Made by a program: the position numbers and the translations under genes
The notes under the pieces: generated by a model
What the model saw: only the letters and a program-made list of their open reading frames with translations
What the model was told of the DNA's origin: nothing
Database searches by the model: none
Assembly (NCBI GenBank): GCA_002323775.1
Contig: DCPV01000206.1
Span: 1 to 13,465, forward strand
DNA length: 13,465 nt
Source: Firmicutes bacterium UBA1535
Lineage (GTDB): Bacteria > Bacillota > Clostridia > Tissierellales > Sedimentibacteraceae
Reading direction: 5' to 3'
Part shown: in pieces, positions 1-5,874 of the stretch
Position numbering within the stretch: position 1 is the stretch's first letter
How the letters are laid out: every line of letters begins with the position of its first letter

Positions 1-313
1 TTATTAACATATTGCAAGTTGCTTATAACGCAAGCAAGTAATAATGCTATTAAAAATATCTACTAAGCCTTGTATTTTTAACGATATTAACCGTGCAAAT
101 CTACTGCTATTTCAATCTGCAAGCTCAAGAGTGAACTTCAATGCCTGTTATATAATGGTGATTTCAGCTATTACACCATCTCTCTTGAAATAATCAAGTC
201 ATTATATTAACTATAAAGACCTTAGCATTTACTTTTCTCTATCATTGCCTTTAATATTAATTTATAATAATCTAAAATATTTTAGATTAAAAAATTCATT
301 TATTTTTATATTA
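1..313 (-). ncRNA. T-box-like leader RNA (5' part; antiterminator and gene lie beyond the left edge)
   Basis: Read on the minus strand, this stretch carries the ordered hallmarks of a T-box leader. A 5' stem I strand contains GAGAAAAGTA (about 237-228), with an AGTA loop-E-like motif. A distal hairpin follows: AAGAGAGATGGTG with arms ATGGTG/CACCAT at 155-160 and 174-179. GAA...CACTCTTGAGC comes next (about 139-123), its CTCTTGA pairing with TCAAGAG (125-131 with 182-188). AGTAG, then ACGGTTAA and TCGTTA follow (about 102-75), typical of the linker before stem III. A 6-bp hairpin at 19-37 could be stem III. The T-box bulge sequence and terminator would lie left of position 1. Such leaders sense uncharged tRNA and control aminoacyl-tRNA synthetase or amino-acid genes. 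The specifier codon lies near 148-140 (AGGCATTGAA) but I could not fix it; ATT (Ile), CAT (His) and GGC (Gly) are all possible. Confidence 0.68.
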
Positions 314-319
314 CTCTCC

Positions 320-348
320 ATTATAGCAAAAGCTATTCAACAATACAA
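320..348 (-). promoter_or_regulatory. Promoter of the T-box leader
   Basis: On the minus strand, TATAAT (325-320) is preceded by TGC, giving an extended -10. It lies 17 bp from a TTGTAT -35 (348-343). Transcription would start near 313 and run left into the T-box-like leader. Confidence 0.65.
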
Positions 349-527
349 GAGTTTTTTTCTAAATTTTTACTAATTTTGCTATCCTTTATTAAAAGGTTGA
401 AATTTTCTGATAAAAGCATAATCAAAATGTCATTTATATCCCCTATAACATAAATATAAATTAAAAATCTATATTTTAAATTTATAAGAGCAACTTTAAA
501 TATCCTGCATATATTATATTATTATGT
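349..527. other. AT-rich intergenic spacer, nothing recognised
   Basis: This spacer lies between the divergent T-box promoter and the tRNA gene. I see no credible ORF, no repeat, and no convincing consensus promoter for the downstream tRNA. TATATT at 510-515 or 515-520 could serve as a -10, but no good -35 sits at the right distance. Confidence 0.5.
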
Positions 528-604
528 CGGAATGTGGCTCAGTTTGGCAGAGCGTTGCGTTTGGGACGCAAAGGCCGCAGGTTCAAATCCTGTCATTCCG
601 ACCA
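528..604 (+). tRNA. tRNA-Pro (anticodon UGG)
   Basis: A complete 77-nt cloverleaf including an encoded CCA. The acceptor stem CGGAATG (528-534) pairs with CATTCCG (594-600), followed by discriminator A601 and CCA (602-604). The D stem is GCTC/GAGC (537-540/550-553). The anticodon stem is TTGCG/CGCAA (555-559/567-571) around loop TTTGGGA, so the anticodon is TGG (562-564) followed by G565, as usual for tRNA-Pro. The T stem is GCAGG/CCTGT around TTCAAAT. It decodes CCN proline codons and stands alone, with no other tRNA beside it. Confidence 0.97.
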
Positions 605-681
605 AGTTATAAGCTACATTTTTGTTGCAAGTAAACCAATGATGATGTAGATTTTTTTATCTAAAATAGTGATTGAAGTTT

Positions 682-708
682 GCAGTATCCAAGGGATACT
701 GCATTTTT
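682..708 (+). terminator. Intrinsic terminator downstream of tRNA-Pro
   Basis: A perfect 9-bp stem GCAGTATCC/GGATACTGC (682-690/694-702) with loop AAG is followed by ATTTTT. A weaker candidate lies just upstream: CTACAT (614-619) can pair with ATGTAG (645-650) before a run of seven Ts at 652-658. Either could end tRNA transcription. Confidence 0.72.
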
Positions 709-773
709 GCGTTAAGTAGGCTTTGAAATTGTAGTTGAGTTGTGACCTGTTTGCCAATTTTACAAATAAATGC

Positions 774-802
774 TTGACTAGTTCTTTGGTGACTCATATA
801 AT
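774..802 (+). promoter_or_regulatory. Consensus sigma-A promoter for the leader ORF and Rid-family gene
   Basis: TTGACT (774-779), 17 bp, then TATAAT (797-802). The predicted start near 809 places the ribosome site AAAGGGGGT (809-817) almost at the 5' end of the transcript. Confidence 0.85.
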
Positions 803-823
803 TATTCTAAAGGGGGTGCCTGA

Positions 824-892
824 ATGAGATTGGTTTTAATTAATAGCACTATAAAAAACAACGAGAATTCTATCTCTGTTTTTGATAGATAA
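824..892 (+). CDS. 22-codon leader ORF of unknown function
   Basis: ATG at 824 follows a strong AAGGGGGT ribosome site only about 15 nt from the predicted transcription start, and the frame ends at TAA 890-892. The start of the peptide, MRLVLIN, recalls the first beta strand and loop of flavodoxin/NADPH-FMN-reductase proteins (M-K-x-x-x-I-N-G-S). It may therefore be a remnant of such a gene, although no further homologous sequence follows in any frame. The alternative is a leader peptide, because the stop codon falls inside the 5' arm of a hairpin that precedes the next gene. There is no run of one amino acid as in classic attenuator peptides. I do not recognise it. Confidence 0.4.
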   Translation: MRLVLINSTIKNNENSISVFDR

Positions 893-952
893 ATTTCTAG
901 CAGCGGGTAACTGTATATTGTTGATGGTATACAGTGTTAGAAATTATTTATC
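884..952 (+). promoter_or_regulatory. Nested inverted repeat (leader hairpin) before the Rid-family gene
   Basis: Two stems are nested. The inner is ACTGTATA/TATACAGT (910-917/928-935) with a 10-nt loop. The outer is AATTTCTA/TAGAAATT (892-899/938-945), extended by GATAAAT and ATTTATC with a small bulge. No U tract follows, so it is not a simple terminator. It begins at the stop codon of the leader ORF and ends 24 nt before the Rid-family ATG, just before its ribosome site. Confidence 0.6.
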
Positions 953-975
953 CAATAGAGAAAGGATGTTATCAA

Positions 976-1374
976 ATGAATAACAATATAGTTACAAGAT
1001 TATCTTCATCAGGAAGAATAAGCAAAGCGGTGGGAAATTATACCCATATAACAAAAATACAGCCCAATTCAACGTTTTACACGTTCTCAGGACAAATTGG
1101 AGCAGATTTAGAGGGAAATATTCCTGAAGATTTTAATCAACAAGTTAAAAATACATTTATAAATATATCAAATCTACTTAAAAGTGTAGATTTAGAGCCA
1201 GATAATGTTATAAAAGTAAATATATGGTCAAAAGAAGAAATTGATTGGGAGTATTTCGATAAGATTTATTGTGATTTTTTTGGCGAAATTTATCCTTCTA
1301 TGACAATTGCTTATGTAAATGCTTTGGGTTTGGAAGAAATAAAAATAGAAATAGAAATATGGGCTGCGGGATAA
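976..1374 (+). CDS. YjgF/YER057c/UK114 (Rid) family protein
   Basis: A 132-residue cytoplasmic protein of the Rid family, small trimeric proteins of which the RidA branch hydrolyses reactive enamine/imine intermediates from PLP enzymes. Family features are FSGQIGAD near residues 37-44 (usual V/FSGQ-x-G), the helix QVKNTFINISNLL (56-68), DNVIKVNIW (76-84) and the C-terminal strand EIKIEIEIWAA (121-131). The RidA catalytic arginine, expected two residues after the conserved Pro107 (P-x-R), is replaced by Met109 (PSMT). RidA-type imine deamination is therefore doubtful, and the protein is better placed in one of the arginine-less Rid subfamilies. I chose ATG 976 because AAAGGATG lies about 10 nt upstream and the family usually starts here. 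An upstream in-frame GTG at 934 lies inside the hairpin. It shares a promoter and leader with the 22-codon ORF. Confidence 0.88.
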   Translation: MNNNIVTRLSSSGRISKAVGNYTHITKIQPNSTFYTFSGQIGADLEGNIPEDFNQQVKNTFINISNLLKSVDLEPDNVIKVNIWSKEEIDWEYFDKIYCDFFGEIYPSMTIAYVNALGLEEIKIEIEIWAAG

Positions 1375-1389
1375 TGAATAAGTGCATAA

Positions 1390-1482
1390 AAATGGTATGA
1401 GGAAAATGGATTTGTCAACATTGGGTATAAAAAATATGAAGGAGCACCATTTACAGCGGGAAAGATGGAGTTTCTTTTATAA
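1390..1482 (+). pseudogene. Remnant resembling a GNAT acetyltransferase C-terminus
   Basis: A 30-codon open stretch lies directly after an in-frame TAA (1387-1389) and ends at TAA 1480-1482. It encodes KWYEENGFVNIGYKKYEGA... and then PFTAGKMEFLL. The aromatic-Tyr-Glu-x-Asn-Gly-Phe pattern is the usual C-terminal motif 'FYEKNGF' of GNAT N-acetyltransferases, and the remaining length fits the family's last two strands. There is no start codon or ribosome site, and nothing upstream continues it, so it looks like the decayed end of a gene. The family call rests on motif resemblance only. Confidence 0.45.
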
Positions 1483-1534
1483 GCACACTATTAACTTGGC
1501 GTATTTTTCATAGTACCTTGCCAAACATTTATCG

Positions 1535-1573
1535 AAATAAGTCCATTACTGTAAAAGTGATGAACTTATTTTG
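1535..1573 (+). terminator. Possible terminator of the Rid-family unit
   Basis: AAATAAGT (1535-1542) pairs with ACTTATTT (1564-1571), and inside it CATTAC (1544-1549) pairs with GTGATG (1557-1562), with one C/A mismatch and a 7-nt loop. The tail is only moderately U-rich, so termination efficiency is uncertain. Confidence 0.45.
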
Positions 1574-1584
1574 ATTTATATAAT

Positions 1585-1614
1585 AAAAAAACTTCACCTC
1601 ATAAAGAGGCGAAG
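1585..1614 (-). terminator. Intrinsic terminator of the bactofilin/CPBP operon
   Basis: On the minus strand, a 9-bp stem CTTCGCCTC/GAGGTGAAG (one G-U pair, loop TTTAT) is followed by seven Ts (1591-1585). It lies 45 nt downstream of the CPBP protease stop. Confidence 0.85.
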
Positions 1615-1658
1615 TCAGCTGTACCACTTTTTTATAAATTTTTATACCTTTTTAGCTT

Positions 1659-2417
1659 TTATTTAACAGCAAATATAGTAACAAAAAAACTAACAGTAGA
1701 AACTAAATTGCATAAACAGTGAGACACCATGGATATATATATGTTTTTTTCTTTCCAAGTAACATACGACATAGGTAAAATAATACAAATTCGAAAAATA
1801 TTTTGTAGTGGAAGCCACAAATGATATAAAGAAAACAATATAGTTATTATAGCCGGAGACCATTTTCCAAATCTGCTTATTTTTGATGTAAGATATCCTC
1901 TAAAAAACAATTCTTCTACAATTGGACCAATAAATATATTAAAAATTGCAAAAAGAACGCATGTCAAAATTAATAAATTTTTAGGATATTGTCTTATGTA
2001 CTCTATGTTATTCCAATCAAAATATGTTGGAATAATTTCTGTTAATTTATTTGAGATAGGTGCTGTAATCCAAGTCTCAAAAGGCCCTACTGTGACTGAA
2101 GCAATACCTGCGAAGCCAAAAAGTAAAATTCCGTAAATAAAAATTTTTTTCCAACTCATTTTTTCATGATTAGCAAATGCACTTCTAACAGAATATTTGC
2201 CGAATTCTTTTTTACTTGCATTAAGGACAATTGCTAATTCTACAGGAAAGAGTATGAACATCGCCAATACAATAAACAATAAAAGCGAAGGTATTGTTTT
2301 CTGTATTTGACCTAATAAAATATAGCTGGCAGTTAGTAAAATTGATGGAATAAAAATTAGAAGAATTACTTTTACCAAAGGTAAATTATCATTTTTATTT
2401 TTTGTTAATGTTTTCAT
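1659..2417 (-). CDS. CPBP family intramembrane glutamic/metalloprotease
   Basis: A 252-residue polytopic membrane protein of the CPBP (Abi, CAAX-protease/bacteriocin-processing) family. All three active-site motifs are present: E168-E169-x3-R173 (EELFFR), F195-x3-H199 (FSLYH) and H233-x3-N237 (HCLCN). They lie in the C-terminal membrane helices, as usual. Hydrophobic segments occur near residues 15-35, 43-65, 92-112, 147-166, 188-200, 206-219 and 238-250. A GAGGTGA ribosome site precedes the ATG. The gene starts 34 nt after the second bactofilin and is followed by the operon terminator, so it is the last gene of that operon. CPBP members cut membrane-embedded or prenylated peptides and are often linked to bacteriocin immunity. 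Its substrate here is unknown, but the linkage suggests an envelope role. Confidence 0.9.
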   Translation of the reverse strand: MKTLTKNKNDNLPLVKVILLIFIPSILLTASYILLGQIQKTIPSLLLFIVLAMFILFPVELAIVLNASKKEFGKYSVRSAFANHEKMSWKKIFIYGILLFGFAGIASVTVGPFETWITAPISNKLTEIIPTYFDWNNIEYIRQYPKNLLILTCVLFAIFNIFIGPIVEELFFRGYLTSKISRFGKWSPAIITILFSLYHLWLPLQNIFRICIILPMSYVTWKEKNIYISMVSHCLCNLVSTVSFFVTIFAVK

Positions 2418-2451
2418 TATTCACCTCACAAAATCATCATAATTATTAATA

Positions 2452-3060
2452 TTATATTTTTATTAGTTCCTTAATCTTAGCGCTTGGATGTATGTCAATA
2501 GCTTCACTGTACTCTACAAGATTGACTTCACAATACCTGCCAAGCTTAACCTTACTTGCTCTTATTGTATCTGCACTAAGTCCGTCAGCTTTGAGTTCTG
2601 TACATTCTATTAATTCTACTTTAGATATATCATAATTATTAAAAAAATCAAAAAATCCCTTTTTTCTGCCTAATTTTGGATTAATCTCTATTGATTCACC
2701 AAATACTTTTTCCGCTCTGCATACTCCTTCAATTTTTATATTATCTGCCGAAAGTTCATTGCATTTTATAACTCCCTCTGCATTTATCTCATCAGAATTA
2801 ATGGAACAATCTTCAAATTTTGCAATTCCTTCAATATTAATCTTTTTAGCTTTGATATTACCTCTTGACCTAAATGTTCCCTCAATTCTAATATCATCAG
2901 CTATTAGCTCAGCCTCGCATTTGCACATTCCTTGAGAAGAAAATGATATACATTTTAAATTATCCTTAATTGTTGTCATGCCTTCGAGTTTTACCCTATT
3001 ATATTCTCCGCCATAGCTTGAGCCAATTCCCTCAATTTTTAAATCTCTTAATTCATTCAT
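2452..3060 (-). CDS. yhbF: Bactofilin-like polymer-forming protein, YhbF-type
   Basis: A 202-residue protein with no signal peptide or membrane segment, built from short beta-strand repeats. Glu-Gly pairs recur at residues 10-11, 26-27, 60-61, 77-78, 95-96 and 111-112, with a lone Gly at 44, giving a 16-18-residue period. This is the rung spacing expected for the right-handed beta-helix of bactofilins. A GRKKGFFDFFNNYD linker (131-144) separates these rungs from a C-terminal set that ends in VNLVEYSEAIDI. That end is clearly related to the C-terminus of the upstream 312-residue protein, so the two are paralogues. Bactofilins polymerise into filaments, and the B. subtilis pair YhbE/YhbF (BacE/BacF) has been linked to flagellar assembly. 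AAGGAGTG precedes the ATG by about 7 nt. A 108-nt spacer separates it from the preceding gene. The symbol is by operon position and fold. Confidence 0.8.
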   Translation of the reverse strand: MNELRDLKIEGIGSSYGGEYNRVKLEGMTTIKDNLKCISFSSQGMCKCEAELIADDIRIEGTFRSRGNIKAKKINIEGIAKFEDCSINSDEINAEGVIKCNELSADNIKIEGVCRAEKVFGESIEINPKLGRKKGFFDFFNNYDISKVELIECTELKADGLSADTIRASKVKLGRYCEVNLVEYSEAIDIHPSAKIKELIKI

Positions 3061-3168
3061 TTTATCACTCCTTATATTTTAAAGAATTCAATATTTCACA
3101 ATGCTACTACATGTCTAAAACAATAATAAATTTTTAATAAATCTTATAATTTAAAATGTTTTAAAATT

Positions 3169-4107
3169 TTAATTGTTTATGCTATTATCTACTATGCTAT
3201 TTTTACTTATCTCAATTTCATCAGTATATTCTACTTGCTTTATATGGCAGTTACTGCCAATCACAATATTTTTTCCTCTAACGCAATCTGCATTTACATT
3301 CTCAATATATATATCATCTGCCTCTATTAAATCTACTTCTAATACTCCAACTTTATTATCATAATTTTCATATAAGGAATCTGAATAATTTTTTGGTATT
3401 TTTTTAAATTCATCTGTAGAAGAAAAATCTCTGCAAATCATAACCTTTGAGCCTGTTATACTCTTAATCTTGCTATTTGGGAAAGGTCTTACAAATGTAT
3501 ATTCTGAATTTATACTTTGTGCATTTATCTCTCCAAGAGAATAAAATTGTTCACATTCAATGTCATTTAATGTTTTAAAGGAATTTTTGAATATAAGGTT
3601 TTTAAATTTTAATGTTCCATTCAATTCTAATTCAAAAACGCTCTCAAGAGTCTCTCCTGAAAAGTCACCTTTAAATTTTACTTTATTTGCAGAATTAAAT
3701 AATCCTCCTATTTTAAAAATTCCTATAAAATTTCCATTATCTGAACCAACACTCAAAATTTTAGAATATAAGTATTCGGCATTTATATTTCCCATAATTT
3801 TTAAACTATCAATTTTTGAGCTTTCTTTAACATCAAGTCTACCCATGGTCTTTACAGTTTCAAAGCTAGAATTTTCAAATCTTGTATCTCCCATAAATTT
3901 AGCATTTTTTATACTGCTATTTTTCACATATGCCTCGCCCATACAGTTTATATTGTCAAATGTACAGGATTCACAATGAGTTTGACCCATAACCTTTACA
4001 TCCTCAGCGACACAATTATATAACTGAGCATCACCCATATTTTTTATACTATCAACCTTTATTCCTGAATGAGTATTTGAGCCCATTGAAGTTAATTTTC
4101 TTGACAT
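3169..4107 (-). CDS. yhbE: Bactofilin-like protein with 16-residue MG repeats, YhbE-type
   Basis: A 312-residue soluble repeat protein. Met-Gly occurs at residues 8, 24, 40, 56, 72, 88 and 105, a strict 16-residue period for the first six. Each unit has the pattern MG-x-(polar/hydrophobic alternation)-N/E-S-x-I-x-x-hydrophobic, which predicts stacked beta-helix rungs. Further, less regular rungs fill 120-230. The C-terminus (about 255-300, ending in QVEYTDEIEI) matches that of the downstream 202-residue paralogue. Four cysteines cluster in repeats 2-3 (C32, C45, C48, C55). AGGAGG lies 5 nt before the ATG. It follows the YhbD-like gene by 19 nt, so the two are co-transcribed. By family it should form filaments, possibly with its neighbour. 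The yhbE symbol rests on order and fold. Confidence 0.8.
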   Translation of the reverse strand: MSRKLTSMGSNTHSGIKVDSIKNMGDAQLYNCVAEDVKVMGQTHCESCTFDNINCMGEAYVKNSSIKNAKFMGDTRFENSSFETVKTMGRLDVKESSKIDSLKIMGNINAEYLYSKILSVGSDNGNFIGIFKIGGLFNSANKVKFKGDFSGETLESVFELELNGTLKFKNLIFKNSFKTLNDIECEQFYSLGEINAQSINSEYTFVRPFPNSKIKSITGSKVMICRDFSSTDEFKKIPKNYSDSLYENYDNKVGVLEVDLIEADDIYIENVNADCVRGKNIVIGSNCHIKQVEYTDEIEISKNSIVDNSINN

Positions 4108-4126
4108 ACTATCCTCCTTATTTTCA

Positions 4127-4759
4127 TTAAGATTTAAAATTTAAACTATTTTTATATTTGATTTTTATTATATTGGAAATTTCATCAAGCTTAATAGCTT
4201 TTATAAGCTCTAGGCTCTTATCAACAAAAAGCGTTGAATTATTTGAGCATAATACAGCATAATATTCCTTTGACTTATAATAAATCATGAGAGTATACTC
4301 TATACTCTTTAATTTTTGATAATAATCCATTATACCCTTTATCATACTGATATAATGCTCTTGCTTTATTTCATAAAACTCTTTTTTGAGTTTAGAAAAT
4401 GCAATTATTATTATTATTTCTATAAAGTCAAAGTTTGACTTTTCAAAATCATTGAGAAATATAGGCACTAAATCCATATCTATTTCCTCTATGACGCTAA
4501 AATCCTCTTTCGTAAAAATTCTTTGAGAAATTTCCGGTGAAAGCATCTTTGATAACTCCTCAAGAGAATACTCGTCTTTTAATTCTTGTATAGCCTTTAT
4601 CCTGCTAAGTATTTTTTCTCTTGGAAAGAAGGTCTCTTGACCAGTAAATGATGATTGCTTTATAAACCATTCCTCTGGTATTAAATTCTCACGTTTCCAT
4701 CTGTACAGCTGTCCATATGATATTCCGGTCTCTTTAAGTAAGTCCTTTTTCGATATCAA
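4127..4759 (-). CDS. yhbD: YhbD-like (DUF4004) HTH regulator, TTG start
   Basis: A 210-residue protein. Residues 3-27 form a MerR-type helix-turn-helix ([20 protein letters not shown]), followed by [20 protein letters not shown] and [11 protein letters not shown] (26-54), the conserved block of the YhbD/DUF4004 family. Predicted helices around [11 protein letters not shown] (63-73) and a C-terminal alpha/beta region follow. The start codon is TTG (4759-4757), chosen because AAAGGGG lies about 7 nt upstream and the family begins 'I(T/S)KK(D/E)LL'. No ATG is available nearby. It is the first gene of the bactofilin operon and lies about 60 nt downstream of a promoter overlapped by an inverted repeat. 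Autoregulation is plausible but inferred. Confidence 0.88.
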   Translation of the reverse strand: MISKKDLLKETGISYGQLYRWKRENLIPEEWFIKQSSFTGQETFFPREKILSRIKAIQELKDEYSLEELSKMLSPEISQRIFTKEDFSVIEEIDMDLVPIFLNDFEKSNFDFIEIIIIIAFSKLKKEFYEIKQEHYISMIKGIMDYYQKLKSIEYTLMIYYKSKEYYAVLCSNNSTLFVDKSLELIKAIKLDEISNIIKIKYKNSLNFKS

Positions 4760-4804
4760 GCCACTACCCCTTTCTATGAAATTATCTAATTATATATTTA
4801 TAGC

Positions 4805-4849
4805 GTAACAATGTTTCGTTGTATTTAATGTAACATAACATTGTTTTAC
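4805..4849. promoter_or_regulatory. Inverted repeat overlapping the yhbD promoter (operator candidate)
   Basis: On the plus strand, GTAACAATGTT (4805-4815) and AACATTGTTTTAC (4837-4849) form an imperfect inverted repeat (9-bp core AACAATGTT/AACATTGTT). One arm lies in the -35/-10 spacer and the other just downstream of the start site. AACAT-type half-sites recur between them (GTAACATAACAT). This placement suits a dimeric repressor, most simply the HTH protein encoded first in the operon. Confidence 0.55.
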
Positions 4850-4855
4850 TGTCAA
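4827..4855 (-). promoter_or_regulatory. Promoter of the yhbD-yhbE-yhbF-CPBP operon
   Basis: On the minus strand, a perfect TTGACA (4855-4850) lies 17 bp from TACATT (4832-4827), preceded by TGT (extended -10). The predicted start is near 4820, leaving a leader of about 60 nt before the TTG start codon. Confidence 0.75.
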
Positions 4856-4967
4856 GAGTTTTATAGATAAATTTTTCAATTTTGTATTAGAAAATGATAT
4901 TGTTTGTATTTTCAATGACTTTAAATAAAACTGCTTAAAATAAAAGGTAAATAATAAAAAACATCTG

Positions 4968-4995
4968 TTAAAATAAATTATTTATGTGTTATAAT
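4968..4995 (+). promoter_or_regulatory. Promoter of the rRNA methyltransferase-luxS unit
   Basis: TATAAT (4990-4995) preceded by TGT is an extended -10. A weak TTAAAA -35 (4968-4973) lies 16 bp upstream. The predicted start near 5002 leaves a leader of about 58 nt. A near-palindrome, TTATAATATATCT/AGATATTATAA (4989-5015, loop AAA), covers the -10 and the start point. Confidence 0.65.
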
Positions 4996-5060
4996 ATATC
5001 TAAAAGATATTATAACAACATTAATAAGGCATTAGAAAAAAATTAAAAAGGAATGATATT

Positions 5061-5849
5061 ATGTTTATAAAAAGCAAAGACAATCAAAAAATCAAACTTG
5101 TTCGCAGTCTTGAAAATAAAAAAGCCAGAGATTTGCATGGATTTTATATTATTGAGAGTATAAAGCTGATAGAGGAGGCTATAAAGGAAAATATATGCTT
5201 CGAATTTATATTTATCTCAGAAAATCTAAATGATAAAAAGGATTCATCAAGTTTAATAAAATGTCTTGATGAAAATAAAATAGAATATCATTCGCTTGAC
5301 AATAATCTATTTAAGGAAATTTCAAGCACAGTAAATTCTCAAGGTATTATAGGAATAGCAAGGAAACCAAAACACAATATTGAAGATATTATAAAAAGTT
5401 ATAATTTTATGGTATTTTGTGATAAGCTTCAAGACCCCGGCAATCTTGGCACTATCATAAGAACTGCGGATGCCTTTGGACCTTGTGCAGTTCTTCTATC
5501 TCCTAGTTGTGTAGATGCTTACAACGACAAAACAGTCAGAGCCTGTGCCGGTGCTATATTTAGAGTTCCCATCGTAGAAGTTGAAAATAGCCTTGATTTT
5601 ATAAAAAATTTACAAGGTCAGGAGTTTTCTGTGATATCAACTGTAGTTGATTCTGATAAGTCTTTTGAGGATATCAATAAGCCTAAAAAAATATGCTTGA
5701 TAATAGGCAACGAGGGAAACGGCGTATCAAAAGAACTTAAAGAAGCTTCTGATGAATGTATAACCATAAAAATGACAGGTCAAACAGAATCCTTAAATGC
5801 TTCTATAGCAGCAGCTATAAGTATTTACGAAATTAGGAAAAAATTATAA
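5061..5849 (+). CDS. SpoU/TrmH-family RNA 2'-O-ribose methyltransferase
   Basis: A 262-residue cytoplasmic SAM-dependent methyltransferase of the SPOUT superfamily, acting on rRNA or tRNA ribose. The N-terminal substrate-binding domain covers about 1-100 (IKSKDNQKIKLVRSL at the start is typical of the YsgA/TsnR-like branch). The trefoil-knot catalytic domain has motif 1 DPGNLGTIIRTADAFG (125-140, N128 and R134), motif 2 IIGNEGNGVS (214-223, E218) and motif 3 ESLNASIAAAI (243-253, N246). All key residues are present and the length is normal. AAAAGGAATG precedes the ATG. The target nucleotide cannot be read from sequence. Family members often lie beside infC-rpmI-rplT or pheST, and here that operon is nearby but on the opposite strand. 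luxS follows after 127 nt without a terminator. Confidence 0.92.
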   Translation: MFIKSKDNQKIKLVRSLENKKARDLHGFYIIESIKLIEEAIKENICFEFIFISENLNDKKDSSSLIKCLDENKIEYHSLDNNLFKEISSTVNSQGIIGIARKPKHNIEDIIKSYNFMVFCDKLQDPGNLGTIIRTADAFGPCAVLLSPSCVDAYNDKTVRACAGAIFRVPIVEVENSLDFIKNLQGQEFSVISTVVDSDKSFEDINKPKKICLIIGNEGNGVSKELKEASDECITIKMTGQTESLNASIAAAISIYEIRKKL

Positions 5850-5874
5850 AACAATTGGAGGAAGGTTGAAAGAA

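Noticed and set aside
120..200. SAM-I riboswitch on the minus strand (AAGAGAG start)
   Set aside because: The AAGAGAG start also fits T-box stem I. The GGCAACC and pseudoknot motifs of SAM-I are absent, while AGTAG...ACGGTTAA...TCGTTA supports a T-box.
397..424. Promoter TTGAAA...TAATCA for tRNA-Pro
   Set aside because: The -10 matches only two of six consensus bases and would start more than 90 nt before the tRNA.
889..930. c-di-GMP riboswitch signal (AGCAGCGGGTAAC...GATGG)
   Set aside because: Only the 3' text is vaguely similar. The conserved 5' half (CACGCACAGGGCAAACC and GGGACGCAAAGCC type segments) is absent.
810..935. Thiamine pyrophosphate riboswitch before the Rid-family gene
   Set aside because: GGGGGTGCCTGAATGAGAT resembles the 5' THI box, but the CUGAGA motif, the ACCC partner and the CTGATCTGGATAATGCCAGCG-like 3' half are missing.
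934..975. GTG 934 as start of the Rid-family protein
   Set aside because: It lies inside the hairpin stem and lacks a ribosome site. ATG 976 has AAAGGATG and matches the family start.
3140..3168. Terminator between the two bactofilin genes
   Set aside because: The pairing is A/T only (TTTAAAA/TTTTAAA with a 2-nt loop), expected by chance in this composition, and has no GC stem.
3173..3979. Plus-strand ORFs of 63 and 139 codons opposite the yhbE gene
   Set aside because: They are complements of a real repeat-rich gene, have no ribosome site and resemble no family.
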